A program made the position numbers and the translations under genes. Positions 9,366 to 17,844 of a stretch of 64,000 bases of DNA are shown here, in pieces. This DNA is from Lentzea californiensis. Lineage in GTDB: Bacteria; Actinomycetota; Actinomycetes; Mycobacteriales; Pseudonocardiaceae. Location: contig NZ_JANBBE010000007.1 in assembly GCF_024648825.1 (NCBI RefSeq), forward strand, positions 186,001-250,000. The letters run 5' to 3'. The notes under the pieces are model-generated. The model did not search any database. It was not told the origin of the DNA and saw nothing but the letters and a program-made list of their open reading frames with translations. Positions within the stretch are counted from its first letter, which is position 1. Each line of letters begins with the position of its first letter.

Positions 9366-9895
9366 GGCATCAAACTAGTCGCCAGCGCCGCGGTGACGCG
9401 TTCACCGTCCCCGGTCGCCAGCAGGTCCAGCAACGCACCCCGCAGCAACGCGAGCTCACGCGTGCGCAGGGCCAGCCCGTCAGCGGTGTCACGCACGTCC
9501 TCGGGCTGAGAAGTCTTGAGCACCTCCAGCCAGTCCTCCACGGTCGCACGCGCGAAGCCCGCCCACGGCCCGTCGGGTTCCACGAGAGAGCGCGCGTACG
9601 CCTCCAGCCACAACGTCAGCAACGGCCGATGCGCCGGCGCGGCCAGCCACTCCCACAACCGCCGGACCACCCCCGGCCCCGCGCCGATGTCGGCGAGCAA
9701 CGCCAGTTCGTCGGCGCGAGCGCGCGCCAGCAGCGCCTTGACCAGGCCTTCCTTGCTGCCGAAGAGGTAGAGCAGCACGCGCGTGCTCGATCCGATGGCC
9801 GCCGCCAACGGCCGCAGCGACACGTCGGCGAGGCCGTGGGTGAGCACGTACCGGTAGGCGGCTTCGAGCAGTTCGGTCTCGCGGGCGGACGGCAT
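9362..9895 (-). CDS. TetR-family regulator
   Basis: A 177-residue TetR regulator. The helix-turn-helix is in the first 50 residues (ADVSLRPLAAAIGSSTRVLL), and the C-terminal ligand domain is short and leucine-rich. It is the first gene of the operon with the NAD(P)-binding and zinc-ribbon genes (GTGA overlap), so it is likely an autoregulated local repressor. An imperfect palindrome at 9912-9933, in the 47-bp gap to the divergent acetyltransferase gene, is the probable operator. Confidence 0.87.
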   Translation of the reverse strand: MPSARETELLEAAYRYVLTHGLADVSLRPLAAAIGSSTRVLLYLFGSKEGLVKALLARARADELALLADIGAGPGVVRRLWEWLAAPAHRPLLTLWLEAYARSLVEPDGPWAGFARATVEDWLEVLKTSQPEDVRDTADGLALRTRELALLRGALLDLLATGDGERVTAALATSLMP

Positions 9896-9911
9896 GGCGC
9901 TAGTCTCGCAT

Positions 9912-9933
9912 CACTGAAACACTCGTGTCAGTG
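9912..9933. promoter_or_regulatory. candidate TetR operator
   Basis: Imperfect palindrome: CACTGAAACAC, two bases, then GTGTCAGTG. It lies in the divergent gap between the TetR operon and the GNAT gene and ends just before the GNAT ribosome site. Position and ACAC/GTGT core fit a TetR-type site; binding is not shown. Confidence 0.4.
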
Positions 9934-9942
9934 GAGGCGACC

Positions 9943-10419
9943 ATGCTGATCCGCCCGCTCGGCCATCCCGGAGACCTGGGCTGGGTGGTCCAGGCGCACG
10001 GCGAGCTCTACGCGTCCGAGCTCGCCTGGGACACCTCGTTCGAGGCGCTGGTCGCCAAGATCGTCGGCGACTACGCGGCGGACCACGACGCCACAAGAGA
10101 GGGCGCGTGGATCGCCGAACTCGACGGCCAACGCGTCGGATGCGTGTTCTGCGTTCGTGAGGACGACACGACTGCGAAGTTGCGCGTGCTGCTCGTACAC
10201 CCCGACGCACGTGGCCACGGCGCGGGCAACAAGCTCGTCAGCACGTGCATCGAGTTCGCCCGAGGCGCGTGCTACGAACGCATGGTGTTGTGGACGGTCG
10301 ACGGACTCGCGTCCGCCAGGAAGATCTACGAGGCACACGGGTTCGAGCTTCGCGAGGAGACCCCGCAGCACAGCTTCGGCCACGACGTGACCGGCCAGCT
10401 CTGGACGCGCGGACTCTGA
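9943..10419 (+). CDS. GNAT-family N-acetyltransferase
   Basis: A 158-residue GNAT acetyltransferase. The acetyl-CoA binding motif A is LLVHPDARGHGAGNKLV, and the C-terminal ARKIYEAHGFELREE is the usual motif B. The N-terminal HPGDLGWVVQAHGELYA resembles the MarR-associated or stand-alone GNATs of actinomycetes. The ATG at 9943 is chosen over a GTG at 9925 because GTGGAGG lies 5-6 bases upstream. It is divergent from a TetR operon. Acceptor substrate unknown. Confidence 0.87.
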   Translation: MLIRPLGHPGDLGWVVQAHGELYASELAWDTSFEALVAKIVGDYAADHDATREGAWIAELDGQRVGCVFCVREDDTTAKLRVLLVHPDARGHGAGNKLVSTCIEFARGACYERMVLWTVDGLASARKIYEAHGFELREETPQHSFGHDVTGQLWTRGL

Positions 10420-10430
10420 ACTGCGGATTC

Positions 10431-10458
10431 CGGTGACCCGTTCATCAGCGGGCCACCG
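10431..10458. terminator. hairpin between convergent genes
   Basis: A 10-bp stem with one A/C mismatch (CGGTGACCCG / CGGGCCACCG) and an 8-base loop lies between the convergent GNAT and NlpC/P60 genes. No T-tract is present, as is usual in this high-GC genome. Confidence 0.5.
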
Positions 10459-10479
10459 ATCCGTTGCTCTACGACGCGG

Positions 10480-11790
10480 TCACAGCATGCGAGTGACGTA
10501 CGGCATGATGCCGCCGTACCGCACGGGCGAGATCCTCACCACGGCACCAGAATGCGGCGCTTCCACCATCATCCCGCCGCCCAGGTACAACGCCACGTGC
10601 GTGCCGCCGCCCGGTCCCCAGAAGATCATGTCGCCGGGGGCCATCTGCGACAGCGGCACCTTGCGGCCGGAGTTGTACTGGTAGCCGCTGTAGTGCGGCA
10701 GGAACACGCCGGCGCCCGCGAAGGCGTACATCATCAGGCCGGAGCAGTCGAAGCCGATCTTGCGGAAGTCTCCGTAGGAGTCGGCGACGCCGCCGTCACG
10801 CACGCCGTAGGTCGGGCCGTAGTGGTTGCCGCCGCCCCACGCGTAGATCACACCGCGCTGGGCCAGCGCCCGGTTGATCACGGTCTGCACGCGGTTGCCG
10901 GACGGCGCGGGCACTGCCGCGATCGGGCGGGGTGCCTGGGGCTTCGGCGCGGACTGGGCGGCGGCCGCGGCGGCGGCACGGCGAGCGTTCTCCTCGTCCT
11001 CGCGCCTCTTCGCCTCGGTCCACTGGTCGTACTGCTGGCGCTGTGCTTCGAGTCCGTTGGCCGCACCTCGCGCGGCGGCCAGCTCACGTTCGACTGCGTC
11101 CCTGTCGGACTGCAGTTCCTCGGTCGCCGCGGCCTGCGCCGAGTGCGCCTCCACGGCCACCTGCTGTGCCTGCTCGGCGACCTTCTTGGCCTCGTCCGCG
11201 GCGGCCTGCTTCGTCTCGGCCTTGGTGAGCGCGGCGCGGGCGGCGGAGTCGAGGTTCGCGGCGGTGCCCTGGTCACGGGTGACCTGGTCGAGCCGGTTCA
11301 GGCTGGACGCCGACACCGCCTCCAGCATCTGGGCGCGGGCCAGCAGGTCCTCGGGCGACTTGGCGCCGATGAACGCGGAGAACGAGCCGACGGTGGTGCC
11401 CTGCGCGTAGGACGCCGCGGCGAACTCGTCCAACTCGAGCCGGCTCTTCTCCACGGCCGCGGAGGCCGCGTCGGCCTCCACCCGGGCCGCAGTGGCCTCA
11501 CGACGGGCGGCCTCCGCCTCGGAGATCGCCGTCTCGAGGTCGACGCGCGCCTTGTTGGCGAGCTCGCGCTTGTACGAGACGTCGTCGAACAGCTCCTGCA
11601 GGCGTGACTCGGCCTGCGTGAGCCGCCCGGTCAGCTCGCCCACGCGGGCGGCCTTCGCGTTCGCTTCCGCCCGCGACGCCGAGATCTCCGAGTCGCTCGG
11701 GTTCGGCGGCGGAGGCGGCGCGGCAGCGGCCGTCCCCGTGAGGACGGCCGTCATCAACACCGCGACCACGGCGGAGAGTCGTGTCAACAC
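10480..11790 (-). CDS. secreted NlpC/P60 peptidoglycan endopeptidase (RipA-like)
   Basis: A 436-residue cell-wall hydrolase. A Sec signal peptide (hydrophobic run near residues 5-20, cleavage after TAAAA) and a Pro-rich linker come first. A long coiled coil covers about residues 35-270, as in RipA and PcsB-type proteins. The C-terminal NlpC/P60 domain spans about 300-436, with catalytic Cys in FDCSGLMMYAF and His in GGTHVALYLGGG. These enzymes cut the peptide stems of peptidoglycan during division. The GTG at 11790 is supported by GGAGGTGA upstream. The upstream 355-bp gap holds a MITE-like element. Confidence 0.92.
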   Translation of the reverse strand: MLTRLSAVVAVLMTAVLTGTAAAAPPPPPNPSDSEISASRAEANAKAARVGELTGRLTQAESRLQELFDDVSYKRELANKARVDLETAISEAEAARREATAARVEADAASAAVEKSRLELDEFAAASYAQGTTVGSFSAFIGAKSPEDLLARAQMLEAVSASSLNRLDQVTRDQGTAANLDSAARAALTKAETKQAAADEAKKVAEQAQQVAVEAHSAQAAATEELQSDRDAVERELAAARGAANGLEAQRQQYDQWTEAKRREDEENARRAAAAAAAQSAPKPQAPRPIAAVPAPSGNRVQTVINRALAQRGVIYAWGGGNHYGPTYGVRDGGVADSYGDFRKIGFDCSGLMMYAFAGAGVFLPHYSGYQYNSGRKVPLSQMAPGDMIFWGPGGGTHVALYLGGGMMVEAPHSGAVVRISPVRYGGIMPYVTRML

Positions 11791-11949
11791 GGGACATCAC
11801 CTCCAACCGCATTAGACCAATCAGACGCATCCGGCGCATCAGGAACTAACGCACCGTCAACCACTCGTGTCACAGTGGAACACGGTCGGTGGTCCTTTTG
11901 GGACGATCGGAGTCTTGGCGTGTCGCCGGTATGGATCAGCCCGGCGCCT

Positions 11950-12149
11950 CTAAGCACCTGCTCAGAAGTTCTGTCTCAAAGCGGCATCACCCCTTCCCGC
12001 CCGGCGAAGTCTCGCACCACGCCGGACATCCCCACACGACGTTGATGAGGGGAGCTTTCATAAACCTCAGGTTTATGAAAGCTCCCCTCATCAACCTCAG
12101 AGCCCGGGCGTCCCGCCCATTCGGACAGGACTTCCGGCCAGGTGCTTAG
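11950..12149. mobile_element. MITE-like element with terminal inverted repeats
   Basis: Terminal inverted repeats at 11950-11975 and 12124-12149 match at 22 of 26 positions; the outer 11 bases (CTAAGCACCTG) are identical. Between them lie about 150 bp without a gene and a perfect internal palindrome at 12041-12095. The right terminus supplies the TAA stop of the acyl-CoA synthetase gene. No transposase and no clear target duplication is visible. The structure fits a non-autonomous miniature transposable element or a very large cruciform/terminator; the first is inference. The rest of the 11791-12145 gap shows no other feature. Confidence 0.55.
12041..12095. repeat. perfect 27-bp palindrome with 1-nt spacer
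   Basis: Two perfectly complementary 27-base arms flank a single C at 12068. The arms begin GTTGATGAGGGGAGC and end in CATAAACCT at the centre, distinctly more AT-rich than the surroundings. In RNA this would be a very stable hairpin on either strand and could end transcription from the acyl-CoA synthetase gene. Confidence 0.9.
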
Positions 12150-13660
12150 TTCACGCCTCGGTCGCGCCCGGTCCAGTACGGCTCGCGGAGCTTGAACTTC
12201 TGGATCTTGCCGGTCGCCGTGCGCGGGATGGAGTCGCGGAACTCGATCGACGTCGGCGCCTTGTACCCGGCGAGCCGCTCCTTGCAGTGCTTGACCAGCT
12301 CGGCCTCGGTGGCCTCGCCGGAGAGCACGACCAGAGCCTTGATCGTTTCACCCCACTTCTCGTGGGGTACGCCGATGACCGCGACCTCGGCGACGGCCGG
12401 GTGCGAGAACAGGCAGTCCTCGACCTCGATGGACGAGACGTTCTCACCGCCGGTGATGATCACGTCCTTCTTGCGGTCGGAGATCGTCAGGTAGCCGTCG
12501 TCGTCGAAGTAGCCGCCGTCGCCGGTGTGGAACCAGCCGTCCTCGATCGCGTCCACGGTGGACTCCGGGTTCTCCCAGTAGCCCTCCATGACGACGTTCG
12601 AGCGCGCCATCACCTCGCCGTTCTCCGAGATCCGCAACTGTGCCCCGAGCGCCGGCGCGCCCGCCCGCGACTGCTTCTTCGCCTTCTCCTCACCCTCCGG
12701 CCCCGGCTGGGCGCGGTTGAAGGTGAGCAAGGGCGCCGTCTCGGTCAGGCCGTAGATCTGCAGGAACTCCCAGCCGAGTTCCTCGGTCACGCGCTGGATC
12801 GTGCGCGAAGGCGGCGGCGCACCGGCGCACACGATTCGCACGGTGCCACGGCCGGGGATCTCGCCGTCCCACGACGCGGCGGCGTCCAGCACGGCGTTCC
12901 ACACGGCCGGTGCACCGCACATGAGCGTGACGCCGTGGTCGCGCACGCGGTGCAGGATCTCGGCGCCGTCGACCTTGCGCAGCACCACCTGTGGCACACC
13001 GAAGCCCGCGAGTCCGAACGGCATTCCCCAGCCGTTGCAGTGGAACATCGGCAGCACGTGCATGTACACGTCGCCCTCCCACGCACGGGTGTGCATGGCG
13101 AACGTGACCGCGTTGAGCCAGATGTTGCGGTGCGTCAGCTGCACGCCCTTGGGGCGCGCGGTCGTGCCGGACGTGTAGTTGATGGTCGCCGTCGCGTCCT
13201 CCGAGGGCGCGCTCCACGGCCGTGGCTCCACATCGAACCGGAGCAACGCCTCCGACTCCTCGCCGAGCGTGAACCGGTGGCGTGCCACGACGTCGTCCAG
13301 TTCCAGCTCCGGGTCGACGAACAACGCCGAGGCGCCGCTGTGCTCGACGATGTACTTCACCTCGTCGGGGCGCAGGCGGAAGTTCACCGGCACGCAGATC
13401 CGGCCGCTGCCGGGCAGCGCGTGCAGCAGCTCGAGCATCCGCGCGGAGTTGTGGCTGACGACGGCGACCCGTTCGCCCTCGCCGACGCCGAGTGCGTCGA
13501 ACCCGGCCTGCCACGCGCGCACGCGGGTCGCCATCTCCGCGTAGGTCGTCGTCGCGACCGGCTTCGCGGGCTGGCCGGGCTCGTCGATGGTCGCCGTCGT
13601 CGCCGCGAACGCGAACGACGCCCGGTCCAGGAAGTCGGTGGTGATCAGCGGTACGCGCAT
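12146..13660 (-). CDS. AMP-dependent acyl-CoA synthetase/ligase
   Basis: A 504-residue ANL-superfamily adenylating enzyme, FadD-like. The P-loop is NYTSGTTARPKGV (about residues 172-184). The A4 region is VLPMFHCNGWGMPFG, A5 is LQIYGLTETAP, A7 is GWFHTGDGGY and A8 is ISDRKKDVIITGGENVSS. The A10 Lys is in PRTATGKIQK. It would activate a fatty or aromatic acid to its CoA thioester in the cytoplasm; chain preference cannot be read. The stop codon lies in the right terminus of the MITE-like element. The upstream sirtuin gene ends 10 bp before its start, so both may be co-transcribed. Confidence 0.92.
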   Translation of the reverse strand: MRVPLITTDFLDRASFAFAATTATIDEPGQPAKPVATTTYAEMATRVRAWQAGFDALGVGEGERVAVVSHNSARMLELLHALPGSGRICVPVNFRLRPDEVKYIVEHSGASALFVDPELELDDVVARHRFTLGEESEALLRFDVEPRPWSAPSEDATATINYTSGTTARPKGVQLTHRNIWLNAVTFAMHTRAWEGDVYMHVLPMFHCNGWGMPFGLAGFGVPQVVLRKVDGAEILHRVRDHGVTLMCGAPAVWNAVLDAAASWDGEIPGRGTVRIVCAGAPPPSRTIQRVTEELGWEFLQIYGLTETAPLLTFNRAQPGPEGEEKAKKQSRAGAPALGAQLRISENGEVMARSNVVMEGYWENPESTVDAIEDGWFHTGDGGYFDDDGYLTISDRKKDVIITGGENVSSIEVEDCLFSHPAVAEVAVIGVPHEKWGETIKALVVLSGEATEAELVKHCKERLAGYKAPTSIEFRDSIPRTATGKIQKFKLREPYWTGRDRGVN

Positions 13661-13670
13661 GGACCCGACC

Positions 13671-14480
13671 CTACGACCAGGTGCTCGGATCTCCCCAGGA
13701 CGAGAATCGGCCTCCCCCGGATGGAGGAACGGAGCTCAGGTCCGGCAGCACGTCCCCGACGGGTTCGTGCAGCACAACGGCCGCCACGGCGTCGTACGGC
13801 GTCGGTTCGGCGTTGCAGATGATGACCTGCGCGCCGGCCTTGGCCGCCAGCGACACGAGACCCGCGGCGGGCTGCACCGACAGCGACGTTCCCGCCACCA
13901 GCAGCACGTCGCAGTCCAGGGCGGCGAGCCGGGCGCGGCGCAGCACCTCGCCGTCGAGCTCCTGCCCGAACGAGATGGTGGCGGACTTGAGGATTCCGCG
14001 GCACCGCGGGCAGTCCGGCTCCTGTTCACCGCCGGCCACGCGCTTCAACGCGTCCCGCATCGGGCCCGTGGCACCACATCCCAGGCACACGGTGGCGTGC
14101 AGCGTGCCGTGCAGTTCCAGCACGCGATGGGGATCGGAGCCCGCCTTCTGGTGCAGGCCGTCGATGTTCTGGGTGACCACGGTGCGCAACCGGCCGGACC
14201 GTTCCAGTTCCACCAGCGCCTTGTGCGCGGCGTTCGGCCGGGCCGTCCACACGGGACTGTCGAGCTTCGCGCGCCAGGCGAGCCTGCGCAGTTCCGCATC
14301 GGCGAGGTAGGCCTGCAGCGACGACCCGCGCCCGGCGTCGGCGTCGCGGGTCCACAGCCCGGCCGGGCCGCGGAAGTCCGGGATGCCCGAATCGGTGGAG
14401 ACACCTGCCCCCGTCAGCACCGTGATCCGGTGCGCCGACGCGACCAGAGCGCGTGCCTCTGCGCACGCCTGGGAAGGCAT
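13671..14480 (-). CDS. Sir2-family NAD-dependent protein deacylase
   Basis: A 269-residue sirtuin. NAD-binding motifs are LTGAGVSTDSGIPDFRG (residues 22-38) and TQNIDGLHQKAG. The catalytic His is in LELHGTLHATVC. Zinc ligands are CLGC and CPRC. A GTSLSVQPAAGL loop closes the Rossmann fold. Sirtuins reverse lysine acylation, classically of acyl-CoA synthetases, and this gene sits 10 bp upstream of one on the same strand; that functional link is inference but well precedented. The divergent membrane gene starts 17 bp away, so both promoters overlap and are probably leaderless. Confidence 0.92.
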   Translation of the reverse strand: MPSQACAEARALVASAHRITVLTGAGVSTDSGIPDFRGPAGLWTRDADAGRGSSLQAYLADAELRRLAWRAKLDSPVWTARPNAAHKALVELERSGRLRTVVTQNIDGLHQKAGSDPHRVLELHGTLHATVCLGCGATGPMRDALKRVAGGEQEPDCPRCRGILKSATISFGQELDGEVLRRARLAALDCDVLLVAGTSLSVQPAAGLVSLAAKAGAQVIICNAEPTPYDAVAAVVLHEPVGDVLPDLSSVPPSGGGRFSSWGDPSTWS

Positions 14481-14497
14481 CGGTTCACACTAGTCCC

Positions 14498-14950
14498 GTG
14501 CGCAGCGCTGTGGGAGCCGCGATCGCGGCAGTGGGCTTGGTCACCACCATCGTCGGGACTTTCCTGCCGTGGCTGAAATCCGGATCGACCACGAGAGACA
14601 GTTACGAAGTGCTTTCGCTGCGTGATCTCGCCGGGTTGGACGGGGTGGCGGGCACCGTCGTCACGTCGGTCTGGGTGGGACTGACACCGCTGGCGATGGT
14701 CACGATCGCGCTGTACGTGGTCCGATTTCCACGGTTTGCCGGGTGCATCGGAATTCTCTTTGGCACGATCGGGGGAACCGTGGCCCTGGTTGCCACAGTC
14801 CAAGGGGACAACAAGGGCGCGTTGGTCGGAATCAGCACCTCCGGACCAGTCACGACCCTTGCCGGTGCCGTACTGACGATCGTGGGGGCGATCACGGTGC
14901 TCACCTCGACAAGGCGCAGCGCAGTGAGAACCTCAGGAGGGAACCCGTGA
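14498..14950 (+). CDS. four-TM membrane protein, unknown function
   Basis: A 150-residue integral membrane protein with about four hydrophobic segments (near 4-24, 50-70, 76-96 and 115-137) and a short basic C-terminus. No family is recognised. The GTG at 14498 is chosen because an upstream in-frame ATG at 14453 would place the start inside the divergent sirtuin gene. Its stop overlaps the GTG of the next gene as GTGA, so it is probably a partner of that anchored extracytoplasmic protein. Confidence 0.7.
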   Translation: MRSAVGAAIAAVGLVTTIVGTFLPWLKSGSTTRDSYEVLSLRDLAGLDGVAGTVVTSVWVGLTPLAMVTIALYVVRFPRFAGCIGILFGTIGGTVALVATVQGDNKGALVGISTSGPVTTLAGAVLTIVGAITVLTSTRRSAVRTSGGNP

Positions 14951-16452
14951 GCTACCCAGGTGGTGGCGGCGACCAGTGGCAGCCGCAGAACAACCCGTAC
15001 GGGCAGCAGCCCCAGCAGGGCGGCTACCAGCAGCAGCCCCAGCAGCCGGGTGGCTACCCGCAGCAGCCAGGCGGCTACCCGCAGCAGCCCCAGCAGGGCG
15101 GCTACCCCCAGACCGGGCCGCAGGGCTTCCCGCAGCAGGGCTACCCGCAGACGGGCCCGCAGGGCTTTCCCCAGCAGGGCTTCCCCCAGCAGCCGTACGG
15201 CTACGCGCCGATGGGCGGCGAGCCGCCGAAGAAGAAGCGCACCGGCCTGGTCGTCACGGCCGTCGTCGCCGTGCTGCTGCTGATCGGCGGCGGTGTCACG
15301 TTCTTCGCGATCCAGAAGGCCGACCCCGGGGCGAACGCGGGCCAGGACTCTCCCGCCGTCGCGGCGAAGAACCTCGTCGAGCAACTGGGCAGCGGTGACG
15401 TCGTCGGCATCATGGCCTCGCTCGCGCCGGCCGAGGCCGCGTTGTCGAAGGACTACATGGACTCGATGACGAAGGAGATGAAGCGTCTCGAGATCCTCAA
15501 GCAGGAGGCCGACCCGAACAAGCTGAGCGGCGTCGAGTTCAAGAGCGAGAACATCAAGTTCGACGAGGCCAAGGCCGAGAAGATCAACGACCACCTCACC
15601 ATCAACAAGCTGGTCGAGGGCAAGATCACGATCACCTCGGACGCGTCGAAGATCCCGCTCACCGACAAGCTCGTCGACGCCATCGGTGACGACCTGAACC
15701 TTACCTCGTCGAAGTCCGAGACCTTCGACATCACCGCCGAGGTGGCGAAGCGCGGCACGCCGATCGGCATCGCGTCGATCAAGGTCGGCGACAAGTGGTA
15801 CCCGAGCGCCTTCTACACGATCGCCAACGCGATCCTGGAGGAGGACAAGAAGAAGTGGCCGGCGCAGGGCATCGCACCGCAGGGCGCGAGCTCGGCCGAG
15901 GACGCCGCGAAGCAGATGGTGAACGCCGCGCTCGACGCCGACCTGACGAAGGTCATCGCGCTGCTCCCGCCCGACGAGGCCGGTGTGCTGCAGGACCTCG
16001 GTCCGCTGCTGCTGGCCGAGGCCGGCAAGCAGAAGCCGACCGGCGCCAAGCTGAACGCGCTGGAGACCGACGTCAAGGACGTGGCCGGCGGCAAGCAGGT
16101 CACGGTCAAGAAGGTGTCGATCACCGCCGAGGGCGAGACGGTGACGATCACCCGCGAGGGCGACTGCTACGCGGCCGACGTGCCCGGCCAGGGCTCGCAG
16201 AAGCTGTGCGCGGACGAGATCACCCAGCTGCTGCAGCAGCAGGGCGGCAAGAAGATCCCCGCCGAGGCCGTCGAGATCATCGGCCGGGTGGCCGGGTCGG
16301 TCATGAAGACCGGTGTCGGCGTCGTCACCACCGAGGTCGACGGCAAGTGGTACGTCAGCCCGGTCCGCTCCTACTACGAGCTGGCCCTGACGCTGTTCCG
16401 CGGCTTCGAGCCGAAGGACGTCGACGCGCTGATCGCGCTGCTCAAGAAGTAA
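14947..16452 (+). CDS. PQG-rich single-pass anchored extracytoplasmic protein
   Basis: A 501-residue protein. The first 95 residues form a Pro/Gln/Gly/Tyr-rich cytoplasmic tail with repeats such as GGYPQQP and QTGPQGFPQQ. A basic KKKR stop and one transmembrane helix (about 100-122) follow. A large outer region appears to hold two related domains, each with a GDKWYPS or DGKWYVSP motif. This layout recurs in actinobacterial envelope proteins of unknown role. The GTG at 14947 has AGGAGG upstream and is coupled to the four-TM gene. The single Cys pair in the second domain (CYAAD and KLCAD) could form a disulfide. Confidence 0.82.
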   Translation: MSYPGGGGDQWQPQNNPYGQQPQQGGYQQQPQQPGGYPQQPGGYPQQPQQGGYPQTGPQGFPQQGYPQTGPQGFPQQGFPQQPYGYAPMGGEPPKKKRTGLVVTAVVAVLLLIGGGVTFFAIQKADPGANAGQDSPAVAAKNLVEQLGSGDVVGIMASLAPAEAALSKDYMDSMTKEMKRLEILKQEADPNKLSGVEFKSENIKFDEAKAEKINDHLTINKLVEGKITITSDASKIPLTDKLVDAIGDDLNLTSSKSETFDITAEVAKRGTPIGIASIKVGDKWYPSAFYTIANAILEEDKKKWPAQGIAPQGASSAEDAAKQMVNAALDADLTKVIALLPPDEAGVLQDLGPLLLAEAGKQKPTGAKLNALETDVKDVAGGKQVTVKKVSITAEGETVTITREGDCYAADVPGQGSQKLCADEITQLLQQQGGKKIPAEAVEIIGRVAGSVMKTGVGVVTTEVDGKWYVSPVRSYYELALTLFRGFEPKDVDALIALLKK

Positions 16453-16469
16453 GTTCCCGCAGGTCCGCG

Positions 16470-16508
16470 ACGGCCCTGTCACCCGCAACAGCGCGGTGGC
16501 AGGGCCGT
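16470..16508 (+). terminator. strong hairpin terminator
   Basis: A 14-bp stem with one G-U pair (ACGGCCCTGTCACC / GGTGGCAGGGCCGT) and an 11-base loop, 17 bp after the stop of the PQG-rich protein gene. It separates that gene from the monooxygenase gene. No T-tract follows. Confidence 0.65.
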
Positions 16509-16536
16509 GGCAGTTCCGGGGCCGAACCTCAGGGCC

Positions 16537-17844
16537 ATGGACACTCAGGTTTTGATCATCGGCGCCGGCCCGACCGGCCTCACCCTGGCCCTCGACCTCT
16601 CCCGCCGCGGGGTGCCGTTCCGCGTCGTCGACGCGGCGCCCGCGCCCTTCGCCGGTTCCCGCGGCAAGGGCCTGCAGCCGCGCAGCATGGAGGTCTTCCA
16701 CGACCTGGGCGTGATCGAGCCCGTGCTGGCGTCCGGCCGGCTCGACTTGACCATGCGCGCCTACAAGGGCCGCGAAGTGTTGCGTGAGTGGGACGTGCAC
16801 GAGGGCCGCCACCCCACAGAAGAACGCCCGTACGCCCGCACCATGCTCATCCCGCAGTTCCGGGTCGAGCAGGTCCTTCGCGAAGCACTCCCCCGGCCCG
16901 TCGAGTACGGGATGCCGCTCACGTCGTTCACCCAGGACGACTCCGGCGTGACGGCCGTCGTCGGCTCGGAGACCGTGCGGGCCCAGTACCTCGTCGGGTG
17001 CGACGGCGGCAAGTCGTTCGTGCGCAAGGAACTCGGCGTCTCGTTCGCCGGCGAGACCCACGACGACCTGCGGATGCTCGTCGGCGACGTCCGGGTGTCC
17101 GGTCTCGACCGCGACCACTGGCACCAGTGGGGCAGCCGCGCCGGCCAGTGGCTCGCCCTGTGCCCGCTGCCCGGCACGGACCTCTTCCAGTTCCAGGCGG
17201 CAGCCGACGACGACCACGAACCGTCGTTGGAGCTGTACCAGCGGATCGTCCGCGAGTGCACCGGCCTGGACGACGTGGTCCTGCACGACGCGACGTGGAT
17301 GTCCCTGCACCGCACCAACATCCGCATGGTGGACAGGTTCCGCACCGGCCGGGTGTTCCTCGCCGGCGACGCCGCGCACGTGCACTCCCCCGCCGGCGCG
17401 CAGGGCATGAACACCGGCATTCAGGACGCCTACAACCTGGGCTGGAAGCTCGGGATGGAGACGCTGCTCGACACCTACGAGGCCGAGCGCAAGCCCGTCG
17501 CCGAGTGGCTGCTCGGCATGACCACCGGGATCATGATGTCCGGCAACCCGTTCGAACGTCGCGGGGACGAGACGCTGCAGCTCTCGCTGTCGTACCGGAC
17601 CGAGGACGGCCCCGGTCTGCGCGCGGGTGACCGCATGCCCGACGGGACCACCGAGCAGGGCCGCATCTTCGACCTGCTGCGCGGCCCCGACTTCGTGACG
17701 CTCGACTTCCCCGACGGCCCGGTCCTGGTGCGCCCGGACGGGTACGTCGCCGCGATCGGGCGGTCAGCGATCGACGCGTACTTCGGCGCGAACCCGGTCA
17801 CGCAGCTGCACCACCGCCGGGTCGCTGCTCGGTCCGCCGCGTAG
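16537..17844 (+). CDS. FAD-dependent aromatic monooxygenase
   Basis: A 435-residue group A flavin monooxygenase (phenol/PHBH type). The FAD motif GAGPTGLTLALDLSRRG is at residues 9-25. The second, DG-type motif is LVGCDGGKSFVRKELG, and the third is GRVFLAGDAAHVHSPAGAQG. The usual substrate-binding core is present, and the C-terminus ends soon after VLVRPDGYVAAIG without a full thioredoxin-like domain. It would hydroxylate an aromatic or polyketide substrate using NAD(P)H and oxygen. Its last 81 bp overlap, tail to tail, the convergent AfsR-like regulator gene. No biosynthetic core enzyme is nearby. Confidence 0.9.
   Translation: MDTQVLIIGAGPTGLTLALDLSRRGVPFRVVDAAPAPFAGSRGKGLQPRSMEVFHDLGVIEPVLASGRLDLTMRAYKGREVLREWDVHEGRHPTEERPYARTMLIPQFRVEQVLREALPRPVEYGMPLTSFTQDDSGVTAVVGSETVRAQYLVGCDGGKSFVRKELGVSFAGETHDDLRMLVGDVRVSGLDRDHWHQWGSRAGQWLALCPLPGTDLFQFQAAADDDHEPSLELYQRIVRECTGLDDVVLHDATWMSLHRTNIRMVDRFRTGRVFLAGDAAHVHSPAGAQGMNTGIQDAYNLGWKLGMETLLDTYEAERKPVAEWLLGMTTGIMMSGNPFERRGDETLQLSLSYRTEDGPGLRAGDRMPDGTTEQGRIFDLLRGPDFVTLDFPDGPVLVRPDGYVAAIGRSAIDAYFGANPVTQLHHRRVAARSAA

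Noticed and set aside
11791..11949. c-di-AMP (ydaO) riboswitch upstream of the NlpC/P60 gene
   Set aside because: This class often precedes actinobacterial wall hydrolase genes, but the conserved aptamer elements could not be found in the leader.
11889..12149. An 86-codon plus-strand frame through the MITE-like element
   Set aside because: It reads through both arms of the palindrome and has no coding signature or ribosome site.
14602..17385. A 927-codon minus-strand frame opposite the anchored protein and monooxygenase genes
   Set aside because: His/Arg/Leu-rich without recognisable domain; the plus-strand genes are well supported.
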